Positions 59,301 through 64,000 of a stretch of 64,000 bases of DNA are shown here, piece after piece (position 1 is the first letter of the stretch; every line of letters starts with the position of its first letter). Made by a program: the position numbers and the translations under genes. Source of the DNA: Pomacea canaliculata. Its lineage: Eukaryota; Mollusca; Gastropoda; Architaenioglossa; Ampullariidae. Location of the stretch: the NCBI RefSeq assembly GCF_003073045.1, contig NC_037590.1:11179042-11243041 (forward strand), written 5' to 3'. Under the pieces are notes generated by a model. The model saw nothing but the letters and a program-made list of their open reading frames with translations. It had not been told where the DNA came from and searched no databases.

Positions 59301-62300
59301 TTCCAGCTGTGCTATATCACTTGAAGGGGAAAAAAGGTTAAATGATAATAGCCTTGACAATCATGCAAGGGATGACGATCAAACTTAAGGTACGAAAATT
59401 TACAAGTTATCTAGTTTATGTCACTCTGCAACTCAGCTGTTAATATTTACACTCATACTAATAAACTGCATGCACGTCTTTTTTCTCGGAAACAAAAGCC
59501 ACGTGGTAAGTCTTTCAAAAATAAATTCCTTTTCCAGAGGTAAATAATATATTAATCAATCAAGAAAAGTAGAGAAAATTATTAACAAGTGAACAGAAAT
59601 GAAACAAGCAAACTTCATACCTGGCTTTCCGCTCCTCAAGTGTGTCAATGCGTCGCCGATCACTTTCCTGATGAGTAAGCAGCTGAGCTTTATCATGTCG
59701 AAGTTGTGCATTTGTTGCCTCCAGTGCCACACAACGGCTAGTCATTTCTGCCAGCTTTTCAGTCGCTGCCCTTTCTCTCTCCTGTGCCAAAGCCAACAAT
59801 GTCTGAGCTTCACCTGGAAAACAAGAGGCGAATGCTGCGTATAGCACATAATAAAATGCATTTTGTAAAAAGTTCCTTTAACGATAATCACAAACAATGT
59901 ACACTTTTTTCCCCGGAATGTATTGAAAATGTAAAAAAGAACATAAAAAGTTATCTAACTGATTTTAAGGTTAGGTCATGTAAAAAACAGTACCTGTGCC
60001 AAAGAAAATAAATTATCAGTTGCCTACCAGAAAATTATCCAGCAAAATTGTTTCATCTAATACATAATTAAACAAGCAAAATAGGAAACAAATATAAGCG
60101 GAACATTTAATTTCTTAATGAGCTCACTGAGTCTGTCCGTAAGATTTTTCTCCACCATTTCCCACGATGATGCTTGTATACTATGGGTTGCCCGCAGATT
60201 TTCAATCTGACGTAGAAGGGGGCGAGTGGCAGATGTGACACTCTGAGTCAAATCCTGGTTTCGACTCTCATCCTCTTGTAAACGCTGTCAAAAAAGACAA
60301 TTTGTCTTACAAGCTGCTAATGCTTGGCTATACTTGCTATTCCCTAGCCTTCCTGGTAAAGACACATACAAAAAGACCATGGCTATTTATTTGTGGCACA
60401 AATTTATTTATGAAAAGAAATAGGTAGTAGTTACTACACTGGTTTGAAATTCTGACAGTGTATAGATAATTGAGACATTACACACAATAATTAAGTCCCC
60501 ATTCGCAAACAATGCATCTCATAGTTAGGAAACCCCCTGCAAATGTTTAGTCTTTCACTTTAAAAAACCAGACATCCTTACTCACCATCTGCAGGTCAGC
60601 AATCTCTTGTTTGAGCAGTTCTTCCCTTCTATTATGCTCCTTTTCCATACGTGTCATGGACAACTGTAAATCCTCAATCTGCAAGAAGACATGTATACAT
60701 GCTGAAACTTTTTCCCCAAAACTATATGGTATACTCTTTGTAGAAAATCTATTTTCTACTTTTAGTGTGTTTAGTGTGTTTAGTTACTTTGTTAGGGCAA
60801 AGTTTTGATTAGAGCCGTAGGATAGGGACAATACGTCGTGAACTGGTCAAGCTGGCTGCACATAAGCCCGACAGATGCGACAAACGTCTGGCTGCCCATT
60901 CAGCACTGGTGGCCAGTCGGGGCTAGCGAAAACATCTTACGTGAGCGGCCACGATTCAATTATGGCCAGGGGAGGTAACTGGATAACAGCCCTACCCCTT
61001 ATTGTCCAGCTGAAGGCCGGGTATCGCCCAAGGCGACCAACGCCCCTTAAATATTGTCTTTAGACCCTTTCTACATGTCCAAGGTCACCGTGAGGAAGAT
61101 ACACCCACCGGAAGGGAGAAATGAACAAAGTCGGGTGCAGGGCCAGAAACGTCACTTTTCCGGGCGGCTGGCTAGTGAGTGGCCGACAGAAGGTCATAAA
61201 AAGACGTAAAAGGGTCCGAGGGACTTGGAATATTATTGTATATGAAGTAGGGAAGGCTGAACATTGGAAGTAACAGTGAATTGTGAACTTCAGTGAACTA
61301 GTTAACGTTGGAATTAATAGTGAATTGTTATCTTAGTGATCTGCTGAACATTGGAATTTGTGAGTTTATCAAACTTGTGAACTTTGGTGAGCTTATGCAC
61401 TGTGGAATTATCCCCAGGAGAACAGTAACATGAAGAGACACCTGAGAGATAAGTGTCATGATTTATGTAATAACCTTATGTATGGCCTTTATATATATAT
61501 ATTCATGTATTGTTTAATTACATTCTTTTAATTGTTATTAAGATGTGTATTGAATGTGTTGCAATTAGGTGTGTGGGCACATGCTGGATGAGTGTATGCT
61601 AGCACAGTTAGCCATTGCGCTCAGGACCCACATTCTGTCCGTTACACTCTTACAAGCAACACTTTCAACATGGCTCAGACTGAGCAGCCCTAGCCCATGA
61701 GAAGACATCTTGCCCCTTGCTCATACAGTGAGGAAGAAGGTCTGATGTTACCTGCATGATGAGTGTATCTCGCTGGTGCTTGAAGCGCTGCTGCTCTTGC
61801 TCCATGGCCATCTTGAGTTCCTCCCGTACCTGCATCTCTGCACTCAATGCAGCTGCCTGTGCCTTGCTGTCCTGTGCTGCATTACTCTTATGCAGCTCTG
61901 CGATCTCCCTGGTGAAAGAAAGAGAAAGCTTGTATGGTAAAAGTTAGTTGTGCTGTCTCCTTTTTTAAATTCAACTTTATTATTATTTACCTGCTTTATG
62001 GTAGAATTCCTTTTTCAAAGAAACATTTATGCCATCTTCCTAGTATATCATTTAGTAGGTCTAAATATCAACTCTTTGAAGTTCACAAAGTAAATGAGAT
62101 TTTTCTAACAATAAACAACTGACAGAACTGTAAATTTTAAAAATTAATGTCGGGTCTGCTATTTCCCAAGCACAGGACTGGAAAATCTTGATTATTACAG
62201 GACAGCTTATGCAACAATCCCTGTTAATATCCTTTCTCCCTCTCCCATCCTCCATACTAATCTTTTTTAAATTGGTAATAAATTAAAAAAGAATGTGCCC

Positions 62301-63348
62301 ATAATAAAAGACTATACGATAAAATAGTGCAAGATTATTCAAGATTTGTGGACTGATCAACTCATTGTTCAAGTTTCAAGTTTCCTAAACGTGAAAGAAC
62401 ATAACTTACTTGTAGGAATTGTCCAAAGTTGCCTGAAATCCCCTTATTTTCTCATTTGCTGATTCTATCTCTGCCTGAAAGTACATTTTTAGAGCAAATT
62501 TGTCACCATGTGTGCAGTAGAAGTTTAACACAAGTCATTCTTTGCTGGCATATCTTTTTCAGAGGTAACATAAAATACATAAATGTAAGATGCTAGTAGA
62601 AACACTTTTGCCAAATCCAAGAGATTATAGATGATAAGTAATCTTGATAAGATCAAAACCACAATGCCTAGCAGAGACTAAGCCCAACTTACAGAGAGTT
62701 TTGCCTTTTCCTTTTCTAGCATCTGCACTGCAGAATTAAGCAGTTTGATAGCATCTGTGGAAATCAAAATTAAACATTAGCTCTTCCAGCAAATTAGAAA
62801 TACTAGCAGTTAGAATATACACAATGTTGTAACTTACAAATTATCCTTTATAGAGTCTTTCATCGTAATGTTACAAGATTTTACTTTCTTGGATATACCC
62901 ACAAAGCCATTACCAGGAGCATGTTAAATAGCCTGTTAACTGTTAAACAATTCTAGAAATGTTTCTGTGCACAACACCAGTAGAATGCTCAGATCATATT
63001 AGGTCCGGAAGTATGATGAGTATGTTCACAATATTGTTTCAAATGTATACTGTTGGAGAACAGCTTCAGAATCTTGTCTGTACAAAAGCTTTACCATTTT
63101 TTTTGAAGTGCCAAGACTTCATGCATCTGGCCGAAATTTGTATGGGTGCAATGACTGTGACTAAGTGAAACAACATTTCACATGCAGAATTTATTTTTCT
63201 TGCTTCTTGTAAATATGGACATAATGTCAGTAACAAAAGCAAACAACAGTAAGACTAAAGACCTGTCTGCTTCTTTTCCATTTCATCCTTTGAGTCCAAA
63301 ACATTCTTCAAGTGCTCCAGTTCATCAGCTTGTTGATCTATCTTCTTT
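56343..63348 (-). CDS. TMF1: TATA element modulatory factor 1 (TMF1), 3' part, 14 exons
   Basis: Long coiled-coil golgin (TMF/ARA160) that binds Rab6 in Golgi traffic and was also described as a transcription cofactor. Exons on - in 5'-3' order: 63348-63263, 62754-62693, 62474-62410, 61908-61752, 60678-60586, 60284-60128, 59813-59621, 59319-59250, 59033-58941, 58749-58630, 58292-58143, 57260-57135, 56947-56837, 56366-56343. All phases fit; about 501 codons are present and the N-terminal part lies beyond the right edge. Diagnostic blocks: ALAQERERAATEKLAEM; LESQLEIERSRLEAERQR; a Ser/Pro-rich break (SRGSPSPVSVSRQES); IMENLQAQLKLREGEIAQLQ; and the C-terminal TATA-binding-type domain with RYNALLQMYGEK and LDLQDVKDMYKSQ, ending INALMPK. 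The 63,262 donor (GTCTTT) is weak, so the first listed exon is the least certain. Confidence 0.93.
57380..57900 (-). mobile_element. LINE ORF2 C-terminal relic (TMF1 intron)
   Basis: Reading - from 57,860 gives YKSLVVLILLCGCE (compare YKSLVLSILLYGCE), ERRIQAFKNKCLRRFLWI, YKEDKTNDF, then RVSWSGLVM, a GQRYGSQRKNW block and MQDLLTNA. These are the successive C-terminal motifs of endonuclease-RT LINEs. Stops and frameshifts show it is dead. It is co-oriented with TMF1. Confidence 0.85.
60790..61646 (-). mobile_element. Solo-LTR-like insertion (TMF1 intron)
   Basis: A CpG-rich island of ~0.85 kb inside an AT-rich intron. Read on -, it begins TGTAACGGACAG and ends CCCTAACA, giving TG...CA ends with partly inverted termini as in retrotransposon LTRs. 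It contains imperfect internal repeats around GAACATTGGAA / GTGAACTT (61,255-61,400 on +). No coding region or second copy is present. Flanking pentamers (TACTT, CTCTT) match only partly, while a perfect GTTAC pair lies at 60,783-60,787 and 61,641-61,645; exact ends are therefore uncertain. Confidence 0.5.
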
Positions 63349-63474
63349 CTATCAGACATTACATATTACCATGAACCAATTTATTTTTGTACATCTTTAA
63401 TCGGTTAACAATAACAGAATAGTTTGTGAATTTCATGTTAATGATGCATAAATAAAACTTTAGGGGGAAATATG

Positions 63475-63720
63475 CCGTAAAGTGGTAAGCCCCAGCATCT
63501 GAGGCAGGAGGATCATGCATTATCTGGTTCAATCCCACATGCACAGCATACTTCCTCTATTGACCTAGCCGTTGAATAAGTACCTGATCCCTCAGAGGGC
63601 TGGGGAAGAGAAGGGTAGTTAGGGAGATGAGACAACCATTGTTCTCACTAAAATGCTGGTTGGAGACAAGTGCAGACTCTAATACTCCCCCTTACCACCA
63701 TCACTGAAAGCTCACAAGAC
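63475..63720 (+). mobile_element. tRNA-derived SINE, family B
   Basis: It has an A-box-like AGTGGTAAGCCCCAGCA and a B box GGTTCAATCCC about 40 bases later. The body contains GAATAAGTACCTGATCCCTCAGAGGGCTGGGGA and the end is pyrimidine/A-rich. It differs from family A (21.5 and 29.0 kb) in body and head. It sits in a TMF1 intron, opposite to the gene. Confidence 0.7.
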
Positions 63721-63825
63721 TCTTTACCTTTTTTTTATTTTTAGAAGAAAGACAAGTCAAATTTTAAAATAAATATCTTAAACTTATATGCAACCCAACT
63801 GCTGAGCTAGCTCATAAGAATATAT

Positions 63826-63910
63826 GTAAATAATAACAATAAATACAAAATTTATATGGCGCATACTAACACTCCTATGGGGCATGCTCTTAGCACTTAA
63901 GAACAAGAAC
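63826..63910 (-). repeat. SINE/LINE 3'-tail repeat with ATT-rich end
   Basis: Read on -, it runs GTGCTAAGAGCATGCCCCATAGGAG, then GCGCCATATAAATTTTG and TATTTATTGTTATTATT. This is a third copy of the layout seen at 28.8 and 50.75 kb. Confidence 0.55.
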
Positions 63911-64000
63911 AAGACATGGCCAATATACGAGGGACAGAAGAACAAGCAAACAACACATGAACGACGGAAAGATAAACAACAGCACTGATGACCAATAAAA

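Noticed and set aside
59599..60011. Frames on the + strand over the TMF1 coiled-coil exons
   Set aside because: Antisense shadows; the - strand carries the exon chain with correct splice phases.
60875..61063. 62-codon + frame in the CpG-rich island of the TMF1 intron
   Set aside because: No family resemblance; it lies within the LTR-like insertion and is not joined to any exon.
1..64000. CRISPR arrays, prokaryotic operons, rRNA genes or an intact virus
   Set aside because: No regularly spaced repeats, no ribosomal RNA sequence and no operon-like gene packing; the split genes and repeats are those of an animal nuclear genome.

Overview
This is eukaryotic nuclear DNA from an invertebrate animal, most likely a mollusc (probably a gastropod; this is inference). 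The evidence is split genes with GT-AG introns, metazoan signalling, mitochondrial and Golgi genes, AT-rich introns, and many decayed LINEs, tRNA-derived SINEs and LTR-element fragments. I see nothing prokaryotic or viral.

Layout. Bases 1-24,800 hold no gene I can support. The first ~16.4 kb is visibly richer in GC and CpG and poor in recognisable repeats. It contains a ~300-bp direct duplication (12.7 and 14.2 kb). The 16.4-23.2 kb part is AT-rich and carries LINE and SINE relics. A CpG-containing patch at 23.4-24.1 kb is a possible promoter for the next gene. From 24.9 to 39.1 kb on the + strand lies a complete 14-exon gene for 3-phosphoinositide-dependent kinase 1 (PDPK1, 477 aa). Its third intron looks like a minor-spliceosome (U12-type) intron, and its activation loop is unusually long and glycine-rich. 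PDPK1 intron 12 (6 kb) is packed with fragments of several different retroelements in both orientations. On the - strand, 48.7 to 45.5 kb, is a complete 6-exon KCTD2/5/17-type BTB gene (224 aa). Only 233 bp away and divergent, on the + strand at 48.9-54.9 kb, is a complete 5-exon gene for mitochondrial ATP synthase subunit d (ATP5PD, 171 aa). On the - strand from the right edge down to 56.3 kb is the 3' part (14 exons, ~501 codons) of TMF1, a Golgi coiled-coil protein whose 5' end lies outside the window.

The genes alternate in orientation: PDPK1> <KCTD5 ATP5PD> <TMF1. This gives two tail-to-tail pairs and one shared, short bidirectional promoter. No functional operon is implied. All exon models were built by hand from splice sites, reading-frame phase and protein family resemblance; every junction keeps the frame.

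Limits: untranslated exons, transcription starts and true 3' ends cannot be fixed without RNA data. Mobile-element family names rest on recognisable protein motifs or terminal structure only.
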